Source: Archangium gephyra
GTDB lineage: Bacteria > Myxococcota > Myxococcia > Myxococcales > Myxococcaceae
Length of the DNA stretch: 64,000 nucleotides
Assembly (NCBI GenBank): GCA_003243425.1
Contig: QFQP01000011.1
Span: 62,001 to 126,000 of the forward strand
Direction: 5' to 3'
How positions within the stretch are numbered: position 1 is the stretch's first letter; the number at the start of each line of letters is the position of its first letter. A program made the translations under genes and the position numbers. Shown piece after piece: positions 34,124 to 42,263 of the stretch. The notes under the pieces are model-generated. The model saw only the letters and a list, made by a program, of their open reading frames with translations, was not told the origin of the DNA and did no database searches.

Positions 34124-35788
34124 ATGCGGGGGTACACTTTGCCCTCGGTGCGTTCGCTTCGACTCTTCATCTTCGGTTTGTTGTGCGCATCGGGCGTTTC
34201 GCGGGCTCAACCCATCGACGCCTTCAGTGCGCGCGGCATCGACCTCGTGCCTTTCAAGTTCACGCCCGGGATGGACTCGGGCCTGACCCTGGAAGGCGGT
34301 GAGTTGCTCAACACGCGGTCCTGGCAGCTGACGGCCCTGGTCGACTTCAACATCGGCATTCTGTCGGCGAAGTTCGGCAACGAGCGGCTCGGCGAGCTGA
34401 TGCCGTTCCGCACTGACATTCACATTCTGGGCGCCTACCAGCTGCACCCGCGCATCGAGGTCGCCGCCGACATTCCGCTCGTCGCGCAGGCCCACAACTT
34501 CGGTCTGCTCGACGCGCAGGGGTTCCCCACTACGCCGCCCGCAGCCTTCGGGCTCGGCGCGCCGCGGCTGCTCGGTCGCGTGCAGATTCTCAAGCAGAGC
34601 GAGGTTCCGATCGTGGGCCTCGCCGGAATTCTCGAGGTGCGCTTCCCCATCGGTGGCGTCGACAGCTTCATGTCGGACCGCGGCTTCGTGTTCGCGCCGC
34701 GCGTGGCCGTCGAGCGCGGCATCGGTCCCGTGCGGCTGCTCGGCAACGTCGGCTGGCGTCTGCGCACCGCGCCTGGCCGTTTTCTGAACCTCTACGTCGG
34801 TCAGGAGTTCACGCTGGGCGGCGGCGCCATCGTCGAGATCCCCAACTTCTCGATCTTCCAGAACAACCAGCTCATCGCGGAAGTGAACGTGGCGACGCCG
34901 GCTGAAGCGCCGTTCACGTTCACCGAAGCCGAGGCGCTCAAGACGCCGTTCGAAGCGATGGTCGGCGCGCGCACCACGGTGGGCGGCAACTGGGGCGTAC
35001 AGCTCTCGGTCGGCAAGGGCCTGGGCGAAACCGGTTACGGCCGTGAGCTGCTGCGCGTGGCGCTCGGCGTGAGCTACCAGCACGTCGCCGAGCCCGATTC
35101 GGACAACGACGGCATTCCGGATCGCGTCGACGGCTGTCCTGATCAGGCTGAAGATCTCGACGGCGTCGAAGACGTCGACGGCTGCCCCGAGGCGAAGGAT
35201 CCAGACCGAGACGGCGACGGTGTGCCCGACAAGGTCGACGCGTGCCCTGATCAGCCCGGCCTCCAGCAGCTCGACGGGTGCCCGGATCGCGACGGCGATC
35301 AGATTCCCGACAACGTCGACAAGTGCCCCGATCAGCCCGGCCCGCCTGAATTGACCGGCTGCCCGCCTCCCGAAGACGAAGAAGAGGTCGTCCTCGAGTC
35401 GGAGCGCATTCGCATCAACAACCAGATTCTCTTCGAGTTCGGCAGCGATCGAATCGACCCGCGCTCGTTCAAGCTGCTCGATGAAGTCGCGCAGGTGCTC
35501 AACAAGAACAAAGACGTGGGCCCGGTACAGATCGAAGGCCACACCGACAACGTCGGTTCTCGCGAGATCAACATCAACCTCTCGAAGCGCCGCGCGAAGG
35601 CCGTCGAGACGTACCTCATCGGCAAGGGCATCGCGGCGAAGCGTCTGCGCTCCGAAGGCTTCGGCTTCGACCGGCCCATCGCCACCAACGACACGCCGCT
35701 CGGCCGCGCGAAGAACCGCCGCACCGAGTTCAAGCTGCTCGAGGAGATCGAGAACAAGGGCGAGCAGAAGCCCGCGCCCCGGAAGTGA
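34124..35788 (+). CDS. OmpA-family protein with thrombospondin type-3 repeats
   Basis: A 554-residue outer-membrane protein. It has a signal peptide (SLRLFIFGLLCASGVSRA), a beta-barrel-like region (about 30-320) and three or four acidic TSP3 calcium-binding repeats (DSDNDGIPDRVDGCPD, DPDRDGDGVPDKVDACPD, DRDGDQIPDNVDKCPD). A C-terminal OmpA peptidoglycan-binding domain follows (ILFEFGSDRIDP, IEGHTDNVGSREININLSKR, AKNRRTEFK). Probably links the outer membrane to the wall. ATG 34124 is used; a GTG at 34148 is a credible alternative because TACACT (34133-34138) resembles a -10 box. Confidence 0.9.
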   Translation: MRGYTLPSVRSLRLFIFGLLCASGVSRAQPIDAFSARGIDLVPFKFTPGMDSGLTLEGGELLNTRSWQLTALVDFNIGILSAKFGNERLGELMPFRTDIHILGAYQLHPRIEVAADIPLVAQAHNFGLLDAQGFPTTPPAAFGLGAPRLLGRVQILKQSEVPIVGLAGILEVRFPIGGVDSFMSDRGFVFAPRVAVERGIGPVRLLGNVGWRLRTAPGRFLNLYVGQEFTLGGGAIVEIPNFSIFQNNQLIAEVNVATPAEAPFTFTEAEALKTPFEAMVGARTTVGGNWGVQLSVGKGLGETGYGRELLRVALGVSYQHVAEPDSDNDGIPDRVDGCPDQAEDLDGVEDVDGCPEAKDPDRDGDGVPDKVDACPDQPGLQQLDGCPDRDGDQIPDNVDKCPDQPGPPELTGCPPPEDEEEVVLESERIRINNQILFEFGSDRIDPRSFKLLDEVAQVLNKNKDVGPVQIEGHTDNVGSREININLSKRRAKAVETYLIGKGIAAKRLRSEGFGFDRPIATNDTPLGRAKNRRTEFKLLEEIENKGEQKPAPRK

Positions 35789-36337
35789 TCAGCGGCTGAG
35801 CGCTTCCTTCACCCAGCGGCGAATCTGACCTTCGGTGGCCTGGCCCTGGTGCGAGGCCACCACGTGGCCCTGACGATCGAGCACGAACAACGAGGGCAGC
35901 GCCTTCACCCGCCACGCGGCGCCGACTTCAGGCCGGCCGAGCGCGGCATAGGGCGCGAGCTGCGGGTAGCGCTTCAGAAAGAGCTCGACCATCTCGCGCT
36001 GGGTGTCGAGGTTGTCGTTGCTGATGGCGACCAGCGTGACGCCGTCCTTCTCGAACTCCTGCACGGTGCTGACGAGGTACGGAATTTCTTCGCGGCACGG
36101 CGGGCACCACGTGGCCCAGAAGTTCACCACCACGACCTTGCCGCGCAGCTCACCCAGAGAGACCACCTCGCCGCGCAACCGCTTCACCTGGAAGTCCGGC
36201 GCGACCGAGCCCTCTTCCATGATGGCGGCGCCGTTGACCTGCTGCCAACCGAGCATCGCGGCGCCGGCGAGCAGCACCACGATGAACGCGAGCGTCACTT
36301 TGTCGACGGGCTTCTTCTGCGCAGCTTCGTCAGTCAC
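35789..36337 (-). CDS. TlpA-like membrane-anchored thioredoxin
   Basis: The 182-residue protein has one N-terminal membrane helix (about 14-32; TLAFIVVLLAGAAMLGW) and a periplasm-facing thioredoxin fold with the active site C78-PP-C81 (NFWATWCPPCREE) and a cis-Pro loop (KALPSLFVLDRQG). It is related to TlpA/ResA, which reduce exported thiols, for example in cytochrome c maturation. No cytochrome genes are adjacent. Its stop abuts the OmpA gene stop (convergent, no spacer). Confidence 0.92.
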   Translation of the reverse strand: MTDEAAQKKPVDKVTLAFIVVLLAGAAMLGWQQVNGAAIMEEGSVAPDFQVKRLRGEVVSLGELRGKVVVVNFWATWCPPCREEIPYLVSTVQEFEKDGVTLVAISNDNLDTQREMVELFLKRYPQLAPYAALGRPEVGAAWRVKALPSLFVLDRQGHVVASHQGQATEGQIRRWVKEALSR

Positions 36338-36346
36338 GACGCGGGC

Positions 36347-37369
36347 TCATAGCAGGCGCGTGAGGCCTGCGAGCACGAGCCGTGTGCCCCGTTTGAGCAG
36401 CGGCCGCTTCGAGACGAACTTCGCGAGGGCCGGACCTTCCCGGTAGTACCAGTCGACGAACGCGCGGCCCGCGGCGCTCGCCTCGAGCACTTCGTCGCGG
36501 AACGCACGCAGCACGTCGAGCTCCGGCGCGCCCTCACCGAAGGCCACCGTCGCCACGAAGCATGCGCCCGGCGCGGTGACCCACAACACGCGGCTGGTGT
36601 TCAGGTTCAACACGCCGCGGAGGTACGTCTCGGGGAAGTAGAGGAACGCGAGCAGATCTCGCCGGGACGCGCTCAGTTCTGCCGGCCCGGCGTCGTCGAA
36701 TTCCACCCGCGTCGCCAGACCCGAGAGTTCTTCGACGCGGAAGCGATAGCGCCGGCGATTGCGCCCCAACGACTGCACTTCCAGCTCGCGCAACTCGGCG
36801 ACGTAGCCGACGAAGTGTGAGCGGCAGTGCGGGCAGACGAGTCGATGCGAAGCCACGCGCGGCGTGAGCGAGAACTGGCTGACCTTGCGACACGAAGGGC
36901 ACGCCAGCTTGGTTTCCACCTGCGCTTCGGGGTGCGGGTCGAAGCGCGACTGGCGCGTGCGTTCATCGAAGACCACGGGCCGCTTTTCATCGGTGCGGCT
37001 CCACAGTCGCAGCGGAGCCGTCGCCACACGCTCGCGGATGAGCGCCTCGTGCCACGCGGGTTCCGCCTGCTCCACGCGCCCCTCCGACATCAACGACAGG
37101 GCGACCAGATGCCCTTCGATGGCGAGCGTGAAGTCCTTCACCTGCGAGCCCAGCCGCCACGACCGCGCCAGCAGCACTTCACCTTCGCCGACCAGCAGCG
37201 TGGCCTGCGCGCGCGTTGGATCATCACGGCGGCGGTACAGCGGTGGTTCAGGGACGCGCGAGAAGAAGGCCAGTACGTCGGCTTGAAACGCGTCGATGCC
37301 GTCGTTGGGCAGCGACGCCAGCTGCTTTTCCCGTTCGCGTGCGCGGCTGCGGAGCGCCTCCAGATCCAC
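36347..37369 (-). CDS. Zinc-ribbon protein with C-terminal CFI-box-like domain
   Basis: A 340-residue protein with a helical N-terminal part and a four-Cys zinc ribbon at C157, C160, C179 and C182 (ACPSC, CPHC). At the end, ACFVATVAFGEGAPELDVLR and GRAFVDWYYREGPALAKFV match the pattern of the CFI-box-CTERM domain (usually CFIATAAYG), here centred on C270. The CFI-box is a short conserved C-terminal domain often found at the end of exported or multidomain proteins. No signal peptide is evident. Role unknown. Its stop is 9 nt from the start of the TlpA gene, so the two may be cotranscribed. Confidence 0.65.
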   Translation of the reverse strand: MDLEALRSRAREREKQLASLPNDGIDAFQADVLAFFSRVPEPPLYRRRDDPTRAQATLLVGEGEVLLARSWRLGSQVKDFTLAIEGHLVALSLMSEGRVEQAEPAWHEALIRERVATAPLRLWSRTDEKRPVVFDERTRQSRFDPHPEAQVETKLACPSCRKVSQFSLTPRVASHRLVCPHCRSHFVGYVAELRELEVQSLGRNRRRYRFRVEELSGLATRVEFDDAGPAELSASRRDLLAFLYFPETYLRGVLNLNTSRVLWVTAPGACFVATVAFGEGAPELDVLRAFRDEVLEASAAGRAFVDWYYREGPALAKFVSKRPLLKRGTRLVLAGLTRLL

Positions 37370-37448
37370 GAACGTGCTTCTAAGCCCGCGCCATGACGGC
37401 GCTTGTCGAAAAATGGATCCGCATGTGCGCGCAGGTAGTTTTCAACGC

Positions 37449-37733
37449 ATGGGCATTCTGCGTTTCGTCGTCTGGTCGTCGCTCTGCATTGGCTTGGGCA
37501 TCTTCCTCGGCTCCGCGGAGTTCGGCGGCCGCACGCCGTGGCAACACGCGCGCGGAGCGTGGAAGCAACAGGGCCCGCGCCTCGAGAAGGTGAAGGACGA
37601 CGCCGAGATCCTCGCGGACGAAGTGAAGAAGAAGGTCGCCAACGACTCGACGCCGCCCAAGGAGCGCCACTCGGAAGACGAGCGCAAGGCCGTCGACGCG
37701 ATCATCTCGAAGCGCAGCGCCAGCAAGGGCTGA
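37449..37733 (+). CDS. Small membrane-anchored protein, unknown function
   Basis: 94 residues: one N-terminal membrane helix (FVVWSSLCIGLGIFLGSAEF) followed by a charged, Lys/Glu-rich cytoplasmic or periplasmic tail with a coiled-coil-like stretch (RLEKVKDDAEILADEVKKKV). No family recognised. Start ATG 37449, placed so that the helix is at the terminus. It converges on the methyltransferase gene with no spacer. Confidence 0.65.
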   Translation: MGILRFVVWSSLCIGLGIFLGSAEFGGRTPWQHARGAWKQQGPRLEKVKDDAEILADEVKKKVANDSTPPKERHSEDERKAVDAIISKRSASKG

Positions 37734-38423
37734 TCATCGCCCCAGGTGTTCGAACGCCGAGAGCCACACCTGCGCTTCGCGCTCGGTGATGCCGCCGCGA
37801 ACCAGCGCGCGTGAAAGCTCGTTGAGCAGATGTTCGGGCGCCTGCGGGTTCAAGAACTCCGCGGCGAGCAGCGACTGCCTCATCTTTGCTTCGAGGCGCT
37901 GGAGCATCAGCATCGTCGCGCCCTTCGGCTGATCAGGTTGCGGCGCGTCGTGACGCGAGCACAGGTACAGCAACACCGCTGCGGCGTGGCTCAGGTTCAT
38001 CGACGGCTGCGGGCCGGGGGTGGGAATCACCAGCACGTCGTGACACCGCGCGAGTTCTTCGTCGGACAGACCGCGTTTTTCGCCACCAAGAACGAGCGCG
38101 ACCTTGCCGCGTGACGCGTGGAGCGCGAGGCGCTCGACGGCCTGCTCCGGCGAGAGCGGCGTGTGCCGTTTGAGTGCGGAGCGCGAGGTGCTGCCGACGG
38201 CGTAGACGACACCGCTGAGCGCTTCGTCGAGCGTCTGCGCGACGGCCATGCGGTCGAGCACCGGGTCGGCTTTCACCGCCATTCGGCCAGCCGCGCGAAA
38301 TTCGTGAGTCTGCGGGTCGGAGAGAATCAGCTCGCCACAGCCGAAGTTCGCCATCGCGCGGGCGATCGACGCGAGGTTCTCGGGCGAGCGGAGCTGGTGG
38401 CAGACGACGACCGGACTGACCAT
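37734..38423 (-). CDS. TrmH/SpoU-family RNA 2'-O-methyltransferase (TrmJ-like)
   Basis: The 229-residue protein is a SPOUT methyltransferase acting on tRNA or rRNA. It shows the N-terminal LRSPENLASIARAMANFGC, motif 2 LGGEKRGLSDEEL, and motif 3 IPTPGPQPSMNLSHAAAVLL, which forms the trefoil knot that binds S-adenosylmethionine. A C-terminal helical extension is as in TrmJ (tRNA position 32). The ATG at 38423 fits the family start and has AAGG upstream; a start at 38459 would add 12 residues. Exact RNA target unknown. Confidence 0.85.
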   Translation of the reverse strand: MVSPVVVCHQLRSPENLASIARAMANFGCGELILSDPQTHEFRAAGRMAVKADPVLDRMAVAQTLDEALSGVVYAVGSTSRSALKRHTPLSPEQAVERLALHASRGKVALVLGGEKRGLSDEELARCHDVLVIPTPGPQPSMNLSHAAAVLLYLCSRHDAPQPDQPKGATMLMLQRLEAKMRQSLLAAEFLNPQAPEHLLNELSRALVRGGITEREAQVWLSAFEHLGR

Positions 38424-38482
38424 TCGACGAGCCTTACCTTCGTCTGGCCCGGAAGGCATTCCATGGGTATGGTGGTCGCGCT

Positions 38483-39034
38483 GTGTTCACGCGAAACGTC
38501 CTGATCAGTCTGGTTATTGTGGTCGCTGCCGGTTGCGGCGTGGGTGGGGCGTCTCCGCGTTCGCTCTCCTCTTCGCAGGCGCTGATCAGCACGGCGGAGT
38601 GGCTCGAGTTCGAAGCCCCGCAGGTTCGCGTCGAGCTGTTCCGCGACGTTGCCCGGCAGTCGGCGATACAGGCGGGCACGCGTGGCGCCGTGCTGTTCCC
38701 CATGAACCTGAACGGTGAGTTCGTCGCTGCGCCTGCGCTCGATCCGGCCACCGACCTTCTTGGCCCGACCGACGCGGGCGCGCCGTGGGATCTGCAGTTC
38801 GAAAACCGTGGCGACCGCTTCTCCGATGATCGCCGCGACGCGTTCCAGGGCCTGTCCGAACGTGAAGCTGCCGAGCAGATCGCGCGTTCGCTGCTCACGC
38901 TGTGGAACGTGAAAGTTGACGGTCCTGTGACGGTGGTTCGCGTTCCGGGCGCTCCGTACGCCGCGGCGTGGATCGACGGCGAGCTCCGGCTCAATCCGTC
39001 ATTCGTCTACATGGCGGCCGCTCCGACTCGCTGA
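38483..39034 (+). CDS. Putative lipoprotein of unknown function
   Basis: 183 residues from a GTG at 38483. The signal ends in VVAAGC with the lipid Cys at residue 18. The remaining sequence (TAEWLEFEAPQVRVELFRDV, AAEQIARSLLTLWNVKVDGP) has alternating helices and strands and contains no recognised motif. It is 13 nt upstream of purC and may be cotranscribed with it. Confidence 0.65.
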   Translation: MFTRNVLISLVIVVAAGCGVGGASPRSLSSSQALISTAEWLEFEAPQVRVELFRDVARQSAIQAGTRGAVLFPMNLNGEFVAAPALDPATDLLGPTDAGAPWDLQFENRGDRFSDDRRDAFQGLSEREAAEQIARSLLTLWNVKVDGPVTVVRVPGAPYAAAWIDGELRLNPSFVYMAAAPTR

Positions 39035-39047
39035 TACGCGCGGCGTC

Positions 39048-40001
39048 ATGGCTGACGCCCGGCTCGCTGCACAGCTCCCACACACGCTCAAAGACACCGA
39101 CTTTCCTGCGCTCGGGCACAAGTACCGCGGCAAGGTTCGCGACACGTACGCGAAGGGCGATCACCTGGTGTTGGTGACGACCGACCGGCTCTCGGCGTTC
39201 GACCACATTCTCACCACGCTGCCCTTCAAGGGCGACCTGCTGAACACCCTCGCGCACTTCTGGTTCAAGAAAACGGAGCACGTGGTGAAGAACCACGTCA
39301 TCGACATGCCGGACCCGTGCGTGATCGTCGGGCGCAAGGCCGAGACCTTCAAAGTCGAGTTCGTGGTGCGCGCGCACCTGACCGGTTCTCTCTGGCGCGA
39401 CTACGAGGCCGGCCGCGATCCGTACGCGCTGGCGCTGCCGCCGGGCATGAAGAAGGACCAGGCCTTCGACCGGCCGATGATCACCCCGTCGACGAAGGCG
39501 CCGATCGGCGAGCACGACGAGCCGATGAGCGAGGCCGCCGTCGTTGAGCGCGGGTTGATGTCGCAGCGAGACTGGGAGCGTTCGAAGGAAGCAGCGCTGG
39601 GCATCTTCGCCGAAGGGCAGAAGCAGGCCGCAGCGCAGGGCCTGATCCTCGTCGACACCAAGTACGAGTTCGGCCTCGTGGGGTCAGAGCTGGTGGTCGT
39701 CGACGAGATGCACACGCCCGACTCGAGCCGCTTCTGGGTCGCGGAAGGTTCGAAGGAGCGCTTCGAGCGCGGCCAGGCGCAGCAGATGCTCGACAAAGAG
39801 AACCTGCGGCAGTGGCTGATCACCGAGCGCGGCTTCTCGGGCCAGGGCACGCCGCCGCCGATCCCCGACGACGTGCGCGTGATGCTCGCCGACAAGTACC
39901 TCACGGCCTTCGAGCGCATCACGGGCACGAAGTTCGATCTTCAGGTCGGCGACGTCACCGCGCGCCTGCAGAAGAACCTGAAGAACGCGAAGCTGCTCTG
40001 A
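39048..40001 (+). CDS. purC: SAICAR synthase (PurC)
   Basis: PurC joins aspartate to CAIR in de novo purine synthesis, using ATP. The 317-residue length fits the longer bacterial or yeast-like form. Family motifs include KYRGKVRDTY (ATP-binding strand), VTTDRLSAFDHIL, GRKAETFKVEFVVRAHLTGS and LVDTKYEFG with VVDEMHTPDSSRFW. ATG at 39048. The gene converges on purB with stop codons adjacent; purB acts at the next step of the same pathway. Confidence 0.95.
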   Translation: MADARLAAQLPHTLKDTDFPALGHKYRGKVRDTYAKGDHLVLVTTDRLSAFDHILTTLPFKGDLLNTLAHFWFKKTEHVVKNHVIDMPDPCVIVGRKAETFKVEFVVRAHLTGSLWRDYEAGRDPYALALPPGMKKDQAFDRPMITPSTKAPIGEHDEPMSEAAVVERGLMSQRDWERSKEAALGIFAEGQKQAAAQGLILVDTKYEFGLVGSELVVVDEMHTPDSSRFWVAEGSKERFERGQAQQMLDKENLRQWLITERGFSGQGTPPPIPDDVRVMLADKYLTAFERITGTKFDLQVGDVTARLQKNLKNAKLL

Positions 40002-41312
40002 TCAGCTGCGGCCGAACACGCGCTCGAAGATCTGATCGACGTGGCGCAGGTGGTAGCCCGTGGTGAAGCACGCCTCGATGTCTTCGGGTGACATGGTCTT
40101 GAGCAGGTCGACGTCAGCCAGCAGCGCGGTCTTGAAGTCCAGCCCCAGCTCGTAGTGCTTCATCGCGTTGCGCTGAACGATGACGTACGCCGCCTGACGG
40201 TCGAGGCCGCGCTTTGCCAGCTCCAGCAACAACCGCTGCGAGTTCACGACTCCACCGAGCAGCTCGAGGTTCTTCTGCATGTTCTGCGGGTAGACCTTGA
40301 GGTTCTCGATGAGCCCCGCGAAGCGATGCAGCATGAAGTCGGCGACCACGGTCGCGTCGGGGCCGATCATCCGCTCCACCGAGGAATGCGAGATGTCGCG
40401 CTCGTGCCAGAGCGGCACGTTCTCGATGGCCGACAACGCGTAGCCACGCAGCAGCCGCGCGAGGCCGGTGAGATTCTCGGACAGAATCGGGTTGCGCTTG
40501 TGTGGCATCGCCGAGCTGCCCTTCTGCCCCGGCGTGAAGTTCTCTTCGGCCTCGCGAACCTCCGTGCGCTGGAGGTGGCGGATCTCGACGGCGAACTTCT
40601 CGATGCTCGCGCCCAGCAACGCCAGCGCACCGAAGTACTCGGCGTGACGATCTCGCTGAACGATCTGACTCGACGCTGGCGCGCCGGTGAGGCCCAGCTT
40701 CTTCATCGCGTGCGTTTCGACCGACGGCGGCAGGTGCGCGAAGGTGCCGACGGCTCCGGAGATCTTCCCGAACGAGATGACGTCGCGTGCCTGCTCGAGG
40801 CGTCGACGTGCGCGCTTCAATTCGTCGAACCAGATGGCGAGCTTGTGGCCGAACGAAATCGGCTCGGCGTGAATGCCGTGGCTGCGGCCCATCATCGGGG
40901 TCAGCTTGTGTTCGAACGCGCGCGCCTCGACGGCCTCGAGCACGCGGTCGACGCCGCTGATCAACAACGTCGCCGCGTCGCGAAGAATCAACGCCAGCGA
41001 GGTGTCGAGCACGTCAGACGAGGTCATGCCCCAGTGCAGCCAGCGCGCGTCGGGCCCGATGCGCTCCTCCATGAAGGTGAGGAAGGCGATGACGTCGTGC
41101 TTGGTGACCTTCTCGATCTCTTCGATGCGCGCGTTGTCTTCAGCGTTGAAGTCGCCCGCCTTCGCCACGCACGCGTCGAGCGCCGACTTCGGCGCGATGC
41201 CTTCCGCGACCATGCCTTCGAGCGCCGCCAACTCGACGTCTCGCCAGCGGCGCAAACGGGCTTCGTTCGACCAGAGGGCCGTCATTTCGGGGCGCGAATA
41301 GCGGGGGATCAT
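40002..41312 (-). CDS. purB: Adenylosuccinate lyase (PurB)
   Basis: PurB releases fumarate from SAICAR and from adenylosuccinate. The 436-residue protein carries the fumarase/aspartase signature SSAMPHKRNP near 265-274. The family start is MIPRYSRPEMTALWS, and the substrate loop WGMTSSDVLDTSLALILRD and GRSHGIHAEPISFG are present. Convergent with purC, so the product of one is the substrate of the other although they are not in one operon. Confidence 0.96.
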   Translation of the reverse strand: MIPRYSRPEMTALWSNEARLRRWRDVELAALEGMVAEGIAPKSALDACVAKAGDFNAEDNARIEEIEKVTKHDVIAFLTFMEERIGPDARWLHWGMTSSDVLDTSLALILRDAATLLISGVDRVLEAVEARAFEHKLTPMMGRSHGIHAEPISFGHKLAIWFDELKRARRRLEQARDVISFGKISGAVGTFAHLPPSVETHAMKKLGLTGAPASSQIVQRDRHAEYFGALALLGASIEKFAVEIRHLQRTEVREAEENFTPGQKGSSAMPHKRNPILSENLTGLARLLRGYALSAIENVPLWHERDISHSSVERMIGPDATVVADFMLHRFAGLIENLKVYPQNMQKNLELLGGVVNSQRLLLELAKRGLDRQAAYVIVQRNAMKHYELGLDFKTALLADVDLLKTMSPEDIEACFTTGYHLRHVDQIFERVFGRS

Positions 41313-41330
41313 GCGCCCGCGCTTACCACG

Positions 41331-42263
41331 TCACTCCACGACTTTGACCGTGAGGCTCTGACGTGCCGCGAAGGTCACAGCGTCCATCACGAAGGCTTCT
41401 GCGGCGCCCAGCTTCTTCGCCGTCGAGAGGTTCACGTTGAGCTCGAGGCCTTCGGGGTTGGCCACGGCGAGCGCGCCTGGGTCGACCTTCTCGACGAGCA
41501 CACGATTCGCCAGCCGCCCGGCCTGCTGTCCAATCGACAAGGGCGCGGGCGCGAGCGCGAACAACGCCCCCTGCTTCACCTGCGCCGGCGCCAGACCGAT
41601 GGCGGGGATCTTCTCGTCCTGGCTCCACTGCAGCAGCCGTTCGACCACCGTCGCGTTGCCGACGGTCTTGTCAGACACGATGACCAGCGCGTCGATCTGC
41701 CCCTTCGCCGACGACAACACCTTGTCGACCTTCGAAGGAGAATCGATGTCGAGCGGGACGATTTTCAGACCGCGCGCCTGCGCCGCCGAGTTCGCACCGT
41801 CGACGAACGGCTTGGAATACCGCGGGTCCTGCAGCACACCGACGCGCCTGGCCTTCGGCAGGGTCGCACGCAGCGCCGAGAGCTCGAGCGCAAGGTCCGA
41901 CGTGAGCGCGATGCCCGTCGTGTTCTGACCTTCGAGCTCGTACTTCTCGTAATACGGCACCATCGCGAACAGCACCGGCACGTCGCTGAACTGTCGACGC
42001 GCGCCGACGGCGGCGGCCGGGCCGATCGCCAGCACCAGCGCCGGCTTGTTGGAGGCGATCTTCTTGAAGGCCGCGGCTGCGGCGTCAGCGCCGTCTTCGA
42101 GCGTGACTTCTTCGACCTGCGCCTTCACCTCGGCCGAGAACCCGGCGACCACCTGCGCATAGGCGGTGAGCGACGACGACTTCACGACCACCACGCGAGG
42201 GCGTTCGGCGAAGGAGACGAACGAAGCCAGCAGCGCGACGATCAGCGCTGATCTGCGCAGCAT
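41331..42263 (-). CDS. ABC transporter substrate-binding protein (TrpX/DUF534 type)
   Basis: A 310-residue periplasmic binding protein: signal peptide (LRRSALIVALLASFVSFA), then RPRVVVVKSSSLTAYAQVVA, ALVLAIGPAAAVGARR, RRVGVLQDPRYSKPFV and AIGLAPAQVKQGALFALAPA, the layout of the ABC_sub_bind family. No permease or ATPase is nearby. The ATG at 42263 lies inside the end of the kinase gene (22-nt overlap), so the two are probably one transcript and the binding protein may serve sensing rather than transport. Confidence 0.85.
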   Translation of the reverse strand: MLRRSALIVALLASFVSFAERPRVVVVKSSSLTAYAQVVAGFSAEVKAQVEEVTLEDGADAAAAAFKKIASNKPALVLAIGPAAAVGARRQFSDVPVLFAMVPYYEKYELEGQNTTGIALTSDLALELSALRATLPKARRVGVLQDPRYSKPFVDGANSAAQARGLKIVPLDIDSPSKVDKVLSSAKGQIDALVIVSDKTVGNATVVERLLQWSQDEKIPAIGLAPAQVKQGALFALAPAPLSIGQQAGRLANRVLVEKVDPGALAVANPEGLELNVNLSTAKKLGAAEAFVMDAVTFAARQSLTVKVVE

